From assembly GCA_027922465.2 (NCBI GenBank), contig BQMF02000017.1, forward strand, positions 1,550,001 through 1,614,000: DNA of 64,000 nucleotides, written 5' to 3'. The stretch is from Turritopsis dohrnii. Its lineage: Eukaryota > Cnidaria > Hydrozoa > Anthoathecata > Oceaniidae. The notes under the pieces are model-generated. The model was given only the letters and a program-made list of their open reading frames with translations. It did no database searches and was not told the DNA's origin. Below, piece after piece: positions 37,998 through 48,179 of this stretch; position 1 is the stretch's first letter; each line of letters begins with the position of its first letter. Position numbers and translations under genes: made by a program.

Positions 37998-38007
37998 TAT
38001 TTCGATA

Positions 38008-38525
38008 TGTCAGAAGTAAACGAAACGTATTTTCAATCTACGAAGACACTACCCTCTAAGAATGTGTGTGGTGCGTATGGAAAACATTGTTGTGTGCCTG
38101 GATGTAAAAGTGATAGCAAAGATAGTTAAAAACGAAACACTGGTATATCATTGTTACAAATACCAAGCAAAGAGCCTGACAAAAAACACGCTGGATTAAA
38201 GCAATAAGTCATCACAGAAGGAAAGGGACTATCGAAACATTTGATCATAGACAGAAAACAAAATACATTTGTGAGTTTCATTTTAAAGGTGATGACATAA
38301 AAGTTCCGCATATTCTAATCCAATGAGTTTGCTAGGGTACCAAAGCCTCCTAAGAAAAGAACACCCACAATAATCGAATCATCGTCAGTGAGCGTTATTG
38401 AATCCGATTCTGAAATGAAAAGTGATCATGAAAGTAGCTTAATGCCTGATATTGATGTTTTTAATGATGAAGCACAAAATTGGAACATTTTGAACACAAG
38501 ATCATTAGTATTCAACAAAATCATA
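38008..38525 (+). pseudogene. THAP-domain gene remnant, cut by a Tigger element
   Basis: From ATG 38008 the frame gives HCCVPGCKSDSKDS (the THAP C-x4-C pair) and then a stop. In shifted frames it continues with LLQIPSKEPD, RWIKAISHHRRKGTIETF and YICEFHFKGDDIKVP, which hold the conserved Trp and the C-x2-H-F zinc site. An acidic, Ser-rich stretch follows (IIESSSVSVIESDSE). The Tigger element sits in it at TA 38526, and the MITE ends just 10 bases before the ATG. The source may be a THAP transposase or a host gene. Frameshifts and stops show it is dead. Confidence 0.7.
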
Positions 38526-38647
38526 TACAGTGGAATCTCTAATTAACGGACACTCTGATTAGCGGACACCTCTAATTAACGGACAAAAACCCTTCACACG
38601 AACGAAAACATGGTAAAAAACCTTATATCAAACTTTCTAATTAGCGG

Positions 38648-38833
38648 ACAGTCAATTAGCGGACACTATGATTAGGGGACAGTCAATTAGCGGACACTAT
38701 GATTAGCGGACAGTCAATTAGCGGACACTATGATTAGCGGACAGTCAATTAGCGGACACTGTGATTAGCGGACAGTCAATTAGCGGACACTATGATTAGC
38801 GGACAGTCAATTAGCGGACACTATGATTAGTGG
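38648..38833 (+). repeat. 31-bp minisatellite, 6 copies, in the Tigger left end
   Basis: ACAGTCAATTAGCGGACACT starts at 38648, 38679, 38710, 38741, 38772 and 38803, exactly 31 bases apart. Each unit holds the ATTAGCGGACA motif that is also part of the TIR, so the TIR motif itself has been amplified. Confidence 0.95.
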
Positions 38834-38961
38834 ACCGAGTTTTTCTATGTATTTGCTCTCTAATTTGCAAACAAGGGAAATTAAAGGGAAGATAGCAATA
38901 TTTACGATGTTACAATATTTATTTACGCGACATTCTTTCTTTTTCTATGATATCCTGCTAG

Positions 38962-39300
38962 TCATTTTAAACATCTTTTCATTTCTCTAATAAATTTGTT
39001 TTCTTTTTCGAGTTCGTTTTCTATCCAGTTGATGACTTTTCCATGCCCAGTGCAAGTGTATCTAACGGGAATCTCCACTCCATATCCCGCGCCTCTGTTC
39101 ACTCGCTTCCCAATGACCTCACAAGTTAGAAAAGAATTTGGCAGTTGTAAAAACTGCACCAATACTTTGAATATATTCATTGGTACATGTCCAATAATAA
39201 AGCTCCGACAAAGATCATCACGGTAGACGGCAATCGCTAAGTCATATGTTTTGTTTTCCTTTTCATGGTAATATTTTTCGCCTATAATAGGAGACCACAC
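38962..39300 (-). pseudogene. HIRAN-like domain ORF (first of two)
   Basis: 112 codons reading WSPIIGEKY, YDLAIAVYRD, IIGHVPMNI, CEVIGKRVNRG and EIPVRYTCTG. The order (initial W-x-P-x-x-G, then D-x-x-A-I-x-V, then I-G-H-x-P, then a C-x-V-x-G strand) is that of HIRAN-type domains, which bind DNA ends in SWI/SNF helicases and recur in uncharacterised cnidarian transposon proteins. It lies opposite to the Tigger transposase. It may once have joined the second copy at 39497-39889. Confidence 0.5.
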
Positions 39301-39496
39301 GTCTTTGTATACATGAAAACCACGAACGCTAAAGAGCGCCGCACTTATAATTTAAAATTCAAAAAGAGCGCCGCATTTGGGTGTAAGTAGTAAAAAAGAG
39401 AAAAATTTGTATTTATTTAAGTTCTATTGTTTTTCTATCAGCAAATTCTTCTAATTCTAGTTCAAGATAAGAAAATATTGCTTTCTTTTTCATCAA

Positions 39497-39889
39497 CTGC
39501 TCATGCAGTATTTTAGAAAGTCTTTTTTGTTTAATGAAAAACATTTGAAAGTAGCTGGAACAACAAGTCCCAGTTCTCTTTTCCTCTTTCCAACAATACT
39601 TGGTGTCATTGAGTTCGATTCGTTGGCTTGAAGAAATTGATTGATGACTTTTGACAACTCAATTGGTATGTGCCCAACAAGAATATATTTCTCATCTTCC
39701 TCATCCTTCTTATCCTCGGGTGTGTCTTTAACGACTGTGTCGCCTTTGTCGTTAGGGTTCTCTTTAATGACTGCCTTTCCTTCATCGTTCTCTTTAACGA
39801 CTGCCTTTCTTTTTACGCCAGACTTCTCTTTAGCAACTGGTTTTAGGATTATTTTACGTGAAAAAAAATTTTATAGGACAAAACTATGA
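39497..39889 (-). pseudogene. Second HIRAN-like segment with acidic lead
   Basis: Minus-strand reading gives an acidic repeat (ENPNDKGDTVVKDTPED), then ILVGHIPIELSKVINQFLQ, IVGKRKRELG and VVPATFKC, the same order as in the ORF at 38962-39300. Stops follow after CMSS. The flanks carry several AAAGAGCGCCGC and AATAAGCGCC motifs (about 39330, 39375, 39975, 40010), the likely ends of a nested element closing near 40046. Confidence 0.5.
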
Positions 39890-40133
39890 TTGCCAATTTC
39901 ATGTTTTCTTTGTTTGTTTCCTGAGATCTTAAAAATAGAAATTTGAAATTTTGAAAAGTGCGCCACCCTTTAATAAGCGCCGCACATAAAAACACAAAAA
40001 CGTAAAGAGCGCCGCGGCGCTTATTAGAGGAACTATGGTATTCGAACTTTAATGGTATTCGAATGATTTGCGCAAGTTAATTGTGATTGTGCAAGTGCTT
40101 CTTTTCTTAACTTGAGTCGTTTAAACCGTAGTT

Positions 40134-41732
40134 ATGGCGACTGTCAGTAATAGTAAGCTCTCAAAACGTTGTCTAAGTTTGGATCAGAAGATTAAAATAT
40201 TAGAAGAAGTGAAGTAAAGTAAAAAGATGAGTTGTGGAGAGATCGCATCGGAATTTAAAATTGCCAAAACACAAAAGTAAAAAATGTTGTCGCCAATGAA
40301 GCTCGTTTACGAGCAGAATACGAAAACTTCCAAGGTAAAGGTTACAAACACATTCAACGTGGGAACCACCAAAAATTTAAAGTTATAAACGACATACTCT
40401 ACGTGTGGTACAAAAAATGCGAAGCTTCAGGCATCTATGCTACTGGACCAATATTGAAAGAGGAAGCTATGAACATAAAAGCATCATTAAATCAAGCTGA
40501 ATTAGAGGATTTTAAAGCTTCCGATGGTTGGCTTGAGAAGTGGAAGTTAAACCATGGTATTCGAGAGAAACAAATGTCTGGAGAGTCTTTGAGCGTATCC
40601 GAAACAACAATTGAGTCATGGATGGAGAGAATTAAGGAATTGTGTACTGACCTTCAAGATACTTGGAATGAGAGCGGTTGTTTCTTCAAAGCACTCTCAA
40701 GTAAAGGAATGGCTGAAAAAGGAAAGAAAACCAAATGTGGCAAAATGTCAAAGCAGAGAGTGACTGTCGCTTTCTTCGTTAGTGCTGATGGTGGTAAGAT
40801 TGGAAAACCAATCGTAATTTGGAAAAGCAAAAACCCTAGGTGTCTTTGTAAAGCAAATGCTGCTGGAAAACGTGGCCAAGCTCGTATTATTCAAACTCAA
40901 AATCATGGATGGATGTAAATCGACATACTATGGAAGATATCTTCGAGCACCTGAACCGATGAATGAAGTTTCAAAAACGAAATGTCATATTATTCTTGGA
41001 TAATGCTACCGTGCATCCAGAGAGTTTGATTGGAAAATACAGCAACGTCAAAGTTGTTTTTCTCCCAAAAAATACCACTTCACGCCTGCAGCCGTTGGAC
41101 GCTGGTTTAATGAAGAGTTTTAAAGTTAAGTATAGAAAAAAGCTTATGCATTATGTAATAGCTCGGATTGCTGATGATCGCGATGCCTACGGAATAGCTA
41201 ATGAAGTTGACGTCCTCCAAGCTATAGAATTGATAACAAGCGCATGGAAAGAAGTATCCCAAGATACCATTAAAAATTGTTTTGCAAAGTGTGGCGTTGT
41301 AGAGCAATCTAGTAGAACTGAAAGCGAGGAAAATGCCGATGAAGAATTCAACAATCTCTTAAAGAATTAACCGAGGAGCTTCAAATCTGCTAACGAATAC
41401 TCTAACTTCGATCAAGAAGTCCGCACATCATTATTTCCCCTATTAATTCGGATGAGGTTGACTGGAGACGTGCTTCCGTGACTACCTGCATCCAGAAATA
41501 TGGTGCAACTGCTGACACTACAGTCGAAATCGAAAGCGATGACGAAAATGACGAGGGTAACGAGAATGAGGTTGATGCATTTCAGATTAGTCCCCGAGAA
41601 GCAGTGGTGCTGCTCGATAGGCTAGTCAATGCAGGTGGTATTAGTGTGGACGACACGAACTCACTACTTAGAATACGTGAAAAGATGGAAACTTTAACAA
41701 TAACACAAAAAGAGACAAGCCCGCATACGTGA
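40134..41732 (+). pseudogene. Tigger/pogo transposase, near-complete but broken
   Basis: It starts MATVSNSKLSKRCLSLDQKI, a pogo HTH lead. A stop follows at about 40215 and a frameshift near 40275. The CENP-B-type HTH and DDE core continue in 40403-40918: ILKEEAMNIK, DGWLEKWKLNHGI, FFVSADGGK with the first Asp, and IWKSKNPRC. Two stops lie between 40916 and 40963. The frame 40963-41370 then gives ILFLDNATVHP (second Asp), LPKNTTSRLQPLDAG (third Asp) and LITSAWKEV. After another stop, an acidic tail is open to 41732. Pogo transposases cut and paste at TA. About four lesions in some 500 codons suggest moderate age. Confidence 0.88.
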
Positions 41733-43303
41733 TTACTTCTAAACATGTATAACTGAAGTTAGGACTTGAAGATATAACAATTTGCAGTTGAATTGGCCAA
41801 TTCTTTATATTTATTACCTATATACCCTTACCCAGGTCAAAACGTTTGAAATAACCGAAAAAAATGTGACGTTCCAATTAGCAGACATCTCTAAATAGCG
41901 GGCAAAACCTCTCCTCACCGATGGTGTCCATTAATTAGAGATTCCACTGTAACTATAACAAATCAACTTTACAAGCACAGTAATGTTAGTAATTATGAAG
42001 AACACTTGTAATGTAACAGGTACCAGTAGAAAAGTTTAATGTTCTGTTAGAGCTTCTTGCTGCAACATAAAATTTTATGACACTGCAAAACATTTATGTG
42101 GGCGGGTGATGTCACCAATACTCAATATCTAGCCGCTCAATATGGCCTAAATCAGATCATTGATGAGCCTACTCATATTCTTCCAGACTCTCTTTCTTGC
42201 ATTTTCATTTTTACATCAGCAGGGAATTTTTTGACAGACTCGGGGTTTTTATCTTCTTTGTATCCTAGATGCCATCATCAGCTAATTTTTGCTAAATTTA
42301 ATTCCAAAATACCTTTTCCACCTGCTTATTGTCGTCAGGTTTGGGACTTTTCTAGAGTTGACCCCTTAGCTATAAAGCAGGCTGTAAATCCCATTGATTG
42401 TGACAGAATCTTTACAAGTCTATCTGTACATGACCGCGTATCAGTCTTTACTGAGTGTTTGCTCAATATTTTTTCTAATTTGGTTCCTAATAGAATTATA
42501 ACCATCAGGAATAAAGATGCATTGTGGATGACACCTGGGATCAAAGGAATGATCTTGAGAAAGCCAAAATATATAGACGTTATGTAAAAAACAGCCACAA
42601 TGCCATTGATCATGAGATTCTTCGTGAAATCACCGTTAGGTGCAGAAATGCTATTAATATTGCCAAAGAAGTTTATTTGACGAGACATGGCAATACTCTA
42701 AACGATCCGAATATTGGTCCGAAAAATAACTGGTCTACATTAAATCGTCTCATTCATAAGCGCAAAAAGACAAGGATTCCTCCAATTCGAAATGCCAATG
42801 ATATAATTGTCACAGAATTGTCTGAAAAAGCCAATGTCTTTGTCGCCAACACTTTTTTTGCAAGTCAATGCTCTCTCTTTAAGAATGCTAGTGTCGCTTT
42901 CTAGTGAATACTGGTTTGGACACCATTCATTTTGATGAAGCGAAACTTCTGGCTTTTATTCAGGCTTTAGATGAAAATAAAGCCCATGGATGGGATGGTA
43001 TCTCAATACGAATGGTCAAAATTTGTGAGGAATCCTTGTTAAAACCACTTATGAACATTTTTAATTTCTCGTTAGCTACTGGTAACTTCCCTAACGATTG
43101 GAAGAAAGCTAATATTGTCCCAATCTATAAAAAGGGGATAAAAGTATTGTCAGAAATTACAGACCAGTGTCTCTTTTACCAATATTGAGTAAACTTTTTG
43201 AAAAGTGTATCTACGACACTCTTTACAGCTATTTCGAAGATAATGATATTTTTTCTGCAAATCAATTTGGCTTTCGAAAGGGCGATTCTTGCATTTCTCA
43301 GCT

Positions 43304-43349
43304 GTTGTCCCATAGAAATACGAAAAGATTCGTATTTCTATGGTTGTCC
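43304..43349. repeat. 32-bp perfect foldback insertion with 7-bp direct repeats inside the RT gene
   Basis: GTTGTCC at 43304-43310 and again at 43343-43349 flank a 32-base palindrome: arms CATAGAAATACGAA and TTCGTATTTCTATG around AAGA. Removing the palindrome and one GTTGTCC restores smooth RT alignment (SQLLS joined to ITHDIF). The net gain is 39 bases, so the frame is kept. Confidence 0.9.
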
Positions 43350-44427
43350 ATAACGCATGACATTTTTAAAGGTTTTGATGTAAATCCGTCATTAGATACC
43401 AGAGGTGTTTTTTTTAGACATATCTAAAGCCTTTAATAGGGTCTGGCATGATGGTTTACTTTTCAAACTTCAATCTTATGGAGTGCATGGTTCACTACTC
43501 TCTCTCCTGGGGGATTTCCTATCTGGGCGTGTTCAAAGAGTCACATTAGATGGCTATTATTCTGTTTGGGAACATATTACAGCTAGTGTTCCCCAGGTGT
43601 CAATTTTAGGTCCTTTATTATTTTTAATATTCATCAACGACCTTCCTGAAGGCCTCGAGTCAAACATTAAAATCTTTGCTGATGACACTTCTCTATTTTC
43701 CTCGGTTTTAGATAAATTTGAAAGTTGTAGTAAGTTAAATAGAGACTTGGAAAGAATTAATGAGTGGGCTTACCAATGGAAAATGCCATTTAATCCTGAC
43801 CCTGCTAAACAGGCCGTTGGAATCTATTTCTCAAAAAGAGGAGTCCCAGCTGATGTTCCCGTTATTTTCATTTAACAACTCCTTCGTAACTTTCATTGAA
43901 AGCCATAAGAATCTAGGTCTAATCCTAGATGAAAAGCTAACCTTTGGGCACCATCTTAGAGAGAAGATCTTAAAAGCAAACGGAGACATCGGTCTTATCC
44001 ATAAACTTCGCATATTTTTACCAAGAGACTCGTTAGTCACATTTTTCAAAGCCTCATTTAGACTACGGTGACCTCATATATGATTATCCAAGAAACACCA
44101 CTCCGTCTCAAAATCTCGCATCTATTCAGTACAATGCTTGCTTGGCAATTACCGGCTGTATCTGTGGTACATCGCGAGAGAAACTTTATGTTGAGCTTGG
44201 TCTTGAAAGCCTAGCTGACAGGCGTTTCTGCAGAAGACTTTTGTTTTTCTTCAAAATTTTCAAAAGCATGGCTCCTCAATACTTGCTTGACCTTTTGCCA
44301 CCCCAGCGTGCTGTACTCGCTAATTTCAGGTGAAGATTTCCAATTTAACCCATAGTGGCACAGACTAAACGTTATCGTAATTCCTTTTCTCCGTATTGCA
44401 TTAACGAGTGGATCAAGCTGGATAATA

Positions 44428-44668
44428 AGTAAGTAAGTAACGAAAGTTGTAATGGTTGGTTCTTTCGCCCGCCGGCTTGCAACTATTAATTGACTTACTG
44501 CCAGAGATACGTATAGCATTGCTCTAACTTGCCCGAAGGCTCCTAATGGGCTGACACGCTGCTTTTAAAGCGCATCGGAGTAGTGTATTGAGATACGACA
44601 TGACTGGACTCGAACACGGGTCGCAGCGGTCGCACTCAAAGGCACTAACCACTACACCATCGCTGCAC
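44428..44668 (-). mobile_element. tRNA-derived SINE
   Basis: On the minus strand it opens GTGCAGCGATGGTGTAGTGG (box A: TGGTGTAGTGGTTAG) and then box B GTGTTCGAGTCC, a pol III promoter as in tRNA-Glu or tRNA-Asp type heads. A non-tRNA body of about 150 bases follows, ending in a (TTAC)n tail. AATA flanks both sides (44424-44427, 44669-44672). It interrupts the RT C-terminal region between the WIKLDN and SHIRDLP blocks. It would be copied by a LINE partner that recognises its tail. Confidence 0.85.
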
Positions 44669-45055
44669 AATAGTCATATAAGAGATCTTCCTTCAATCTC
44701 ACGGTTTAAGCGTGCTTTGTTTGATTTTGTTCGTCCAAAAGCTTCACCGATATTCCGAATCCATCATAAAGGTCTGTTTCTACTGACTCGGTTGAGGGTT
44801 GGGTTCAGCCACCTTCGGGAACATAAATTCCGACATGGTTTTCTTGATGCCATTGATCCGTTTTGTTTATGTAGAACTAACTCGATAGAAAATACTGAAC
44901 ATTTTCTATTGCAATGCTCTTACTTTTCTAATGAAAGACACTTACTCTTTGACAATCTCAAAAACCTTAACGTGACATTTGTGCCACGAAACCCTGAATC
45001 TCTTTATATATATAATAATCCTCATTACAGACAAATCTCAAAATTTAGTTCATAG

Positions 45056-45381
45056 GAAAACTGCTGAAATTTGTTCTTTATTTTCCAAGCCGATATGAAA
45101 AACCATTATGCTCCCTTAAATTTCTTCAGGAACTTATTTTGAAGCTGGTTAAAAAAAGTAATCTGTTAATTCAAATAAGTTCCATTACACGGTTGCAGAA
45201 ACTGCTTTTACCAGTGGAACTAGAACATTCATCTACTTTAATAGCCTCAATTTCTTTGAATAATGTTACTGTCATACTTCTCTTCTCTTTTTTATACTTG
45301 CTTTGTATAAAGATAAAATATTCATTAACCCACTTAAATCGTTTCAGCTGTGATGCACTTTTCTTCCATAAATTTTCTTCC
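45056..45381. other. LINE 3' region up to the BEL LTR
   Basis: Probably 3' sequence of the LINE at 42096-45055. Nothing else is recognised. No LINE tail is seen before the LTR starts. Confidence 0.4.
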
Positions 45382-45577
45382 TGTTACTGCTGTTGAGCAG
45401 TTAAGTACATTTTTAGTTTAATTTATATTTCTTGTGTGCGTGTGTGTCCGGCCTTATTTTCAAGATATTTTTTACATTCTTTCCCAGTGGTATTTCAGTC
45501 TCTCTTAGTGCGTTTCGTCATCACTCTTCCCGCCTTTGTTTAGTGTCACTCTAGCTTTAGTCTTTTGTCATTTGTCA
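45382..45577 (+). repeat. 5' LTR of the BEL element
   Basis: It begins TGTTACTGCTGTTGAGCAG and probably ends TTTGTCA. The start is fixed by the match to 52185, where a purine tract precedes it. The right limit is approximate because the 3' copy is cut off soon after the same point. Confidence 0.8.
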
Positions 45578-46020
45578 CGTTTTTTTTTATTGTTATTTGG
45601 TGGAGCGTTATCGTCATTAGTTATGTTAGGTTTTATATTGTGTATGTTATATAAACGTATGTGAGTTTTCTGTCTTGCAGTAAAGTGATGTGCGTGGTAT
45701 GTGCTATGTGACAAATATCTTAGTTTGTTTTATAAAGTTTATAAATTTGTTCATTTTGTTTGCTATTTGTGACATAGCGTATCTCTTCTATTTTTCGTGG
45801 TATAGTCTTGGGGCGGGCAGTGTATTTGTGGAATACTTTTCTTTCTTTGATGTTAGTCTATACGTTTCTTAAAGTTAGTTTTTATTTTTTTATGTAGCCT
45901 CATGAAATGAATTAAATTGAATGGAAGTTAGAATACTGTCAGATTGTTACCCCTGTTCACCCTATGCCCTAAGTTGGGGGTGCTCGAACATCGTAAAATA
46001 CTTAGCAGCCACGCATAGAG
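45578..46020. other. BEL leader region
   Basis: Untranslated leader between LTR and gag. A primer-binding site is expected just after the LTR, but no clear tRNA complement could be fixed. Confidence 0.4.
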
Positions 46021-47473
46021 ATGTCTTATAGTGAAATAGGTCATTCGAAGAGGGATAAAAAGATGACCGAAAAAGGGGTCGTCCAGTACGAAACCGAGAT
46101 GTTAAACAAAAGACGAAGACTCATGGAAAAGTCAGTGCATGAGAAAATTGAATGGTTAGCCAGTAAGATTGAATCGAAAGAAAACGACGAAATCAGACCA
46201 GCCCTAAATGAGCTCGATAGTATCTTTGAGGAATACATGGCGATTTGCAGAAGATGGCAAGTCCTAGTAGATGTTGAAGAAAGACAGACAGAAGATATTG
46301 AAGTCGATCTTCTTGGCAGGACTGTTTTCAAGAAACGATGTCATACGCCTATTGGAGGATCATCGCCCAAAACTCGAAAGTCAAGCGAAGTGGAAAGGCT
46401 CACACAAAGCTTCTTCAAAGTTCCCACAATCTTCTTCAAGAAAATCTTTAAAGTTGTAAGCAAAGGTAGAACTGGCCAGAATAGCGGAATTAAAAGTTGA
46501 AAGAAGTTTCCTGGAAAAACAACCAGAAGCTGAGGTAGCCAGATGAAAGTTGCAGATAGATTTAGATCTTCCCAAGCTGAAGCAAAATTGAAAGATTACG
46601 AAGAAGAATTAGGAAGTCAAAAATGCGATGTGTTGAAAGATATTCCAATCGCAACTTCAGAAGAAGTAGTCGACAAGTTTTTGAATAGACGTACTGACGT
46701 AAAACAACAAAATGATAAGAGAGAGCTTTGGAAGACCTTTGAAAAAGAAAGCAGACAAGCTGAGCAGCATACTGAGGGGATTGATCTTGATCCTGAGAGG
46801 ATGCATTTGTCTTTCTTCTGACAGCTGTTATCAGAAAGCAAAGAAGTTACTAGAGGCGAGATATGGCGACCCTTACAAAATCATAAACGCTTACAAAAAA
46901 GAAATTAGACAGTGGACAAGGTTGAAGCCAAACAACATAGCCAGTTTCACCAGGTTCTACACTTTTGCAGTTAAACTTAACAGCACCCTGAGCTTTATAC
47001 CGAACAGATGCCTGAGCAGCCCAGAACTCTTGCAGTTATTGAATTCCAAGTTACCCGTCTACTTACAAGATCATTGTAATCGAAAAGCGTTGAAGCTGAG
47101 AAGGTCTAGATCTGAAGCTGAGATGAAAGATTTCATAGAGCTATTGGAAGAGGAGCTAGACCTGATATATGACCCTTTGTATTCACGAGATGCTTGTGCT
47201 GAAAACGTTAATTCTCAAGACAGACAACGTACGGGAAAAGAGAGAAGTAAAGTTCTGGCTTCCACAGTATCAACAAAATGTAAGATGTGTCCGCAGTCAC
47301 ACGACCTCGATGATTGCATAGCTTACCTCAGACTCACCTGTTCCAACACAGACTTTGCTTCGCGTGCTACAAACCAGTCGATAAGAACCACACTGCAAAG
47401 ACCTGCCAAGAAAGACGAAAGTGTAGCGTCTGTACAAAAACACATCCTTCAGGGCTCCATGGAATCACAGTGA
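46021..47473 (+). pseudogene. BEL gag (coiled coil and DUF1759-like), frameshifted
   Basis: It starts ATG 46021 (MSYSEIGHSKRDKK) with a charged helical region. It continues in other frames (46543-46821, then 46712-47473). The last holds ARYGDPYKIINAYKKEIRQW, SFTRFYTFAVKL and LPVYLQDHCNRKA, the second half of the DUF1759 capsid-like domain of BEL and Pao elements. The first half, with the usual PxFxGD block, is missing, so an internal deletion is likely. Confidence 0.7.
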
Positions 47474-47907
47474 AGTCGAACAACAGACAACAGCTACCAG
47501 AGAATCCATCGCCTGTAAAATCTAGTTCTGCATCAGTAGATTCCAGTATTTTCAGTTTGAGTGTGCTGCCAGTTAAGATATATAGCACAGATAGTTCTAT
47601 CATCTTCACACATGCCTTCTTAGATGATGATAGTCCAGGTTTATTCATCAAGAAAAGTCTTGCAGAAAAGATTGGGGTTTCTGGAATTCCAACAACAGTG
47701 TCAATTGTAACTTTAAATGGAGAAACAGTGATACCTTGCAATATAATCAAAAATCTCAGGGTATCAGGCGTAAATGAGAACTCGCCTATCATCAACTTGC
47801 CACCATGTTACACCAGAGAGACTCTTCCTGTGAACGAAGAAGTACCAACACCAAAGAAGATTAAGCAATGGAATTATATAGATAAGATAAAGAGGCACCT
47901 CACCTAA
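47314..47907 (+). pseudogene. BEL zinc knuckles and aspartic protease (DUF1758-like)
   Basis: Two Cys/His clusters lead (CFACYKPVDKNHTAKTC, then CSVCTKTHPSGLHG), followed by the retropepsin-type block FLDDDSPGLFIKKSLAEKIG. Family members have Asp-Thr/Ser-Gly at the active site; here Gly is Asp (LDDDS), so the protease is probably inactive. The frame stops at 47907 and starts in another phase from gag. Confidence 0.7.
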
Positions 47908-48179
47908 GACGATCAACCAATAGGAATAGGAATTCTAATAGGAAGCAACTGTACCAAGGCGTTAGAACCAGTAGAAGTCATCCCAAGTCGAAATGATGGT
48001 CCACATGCCTGCAAGACAAAATTGGGATGGTGTGTTGTAAGCCCTATTTGGAATTTACCAAAGAAGTCTTCTGCGCTTTGTAACAAAATCATAGTTAAAG
48101 ATGTTGTCAGCCAAAATGCCGCAGCACATTATTTCAGTGTCAAGTAAAGGATCAACTGTTAGCTGACTAGCTCAACCGT

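Larger units (their letters stand above)
38528..41949 (+). mobile_element. Tigger/pogo-type transposon
   Basis: TIRs are CAGTGGAATCTCTAATTAAC on the left against CAGTGGAATCTCTAATTAAT read from the right, with TA on both sides (38526-38527, 41950-41951). CAGTGG ends and a TA duplication are typical of pogo/Tigger. Inside are a plus-strand transposase remnant (40134-41732), a minisatellite (38648-38833) and minus-strand HIRAN-like ORFs (38962-39889), which probably belong to a nested element. Confidence 0.92.
42096..45055 (+). pseudogene. LINE-1 of this window: jockey/CR1-like reverse transcriptase, decayed
   Basis: Pieces in order: end of endonuclease and linker (42096-42587, 42524-42904); RT fingers (42904-43188, KAHGWDGISIRMVKICEESL and PNDWKKANIVPIYKKG); LPILSKLFEKC and FGFRKGDSC (43167-43427); motif A FLDISKAFNRVWHDG, a degenerate B block and the catalytic FADD (43405-43875); thumb (43760-44071, 44142-44333); and a C-terminal Cys/His region (44670-45055: RLRVGFSHLREHKFRHGF, then CLCRTNSIENTEHFLLQC). 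At least six frame breaks are seen, one of them in an eight-T run near 43410. Most of the endonuclease is missing. A SINE and a foldback are inserted. Confidence 0.85.

Noticed and set aside
44588..44670. Possible tRNA gene on the minus strand
   Set aside because: A and B boxes are present, but there is no closed cloverleaf, and a SINE body, tail and target duplication follow; called a SINE.
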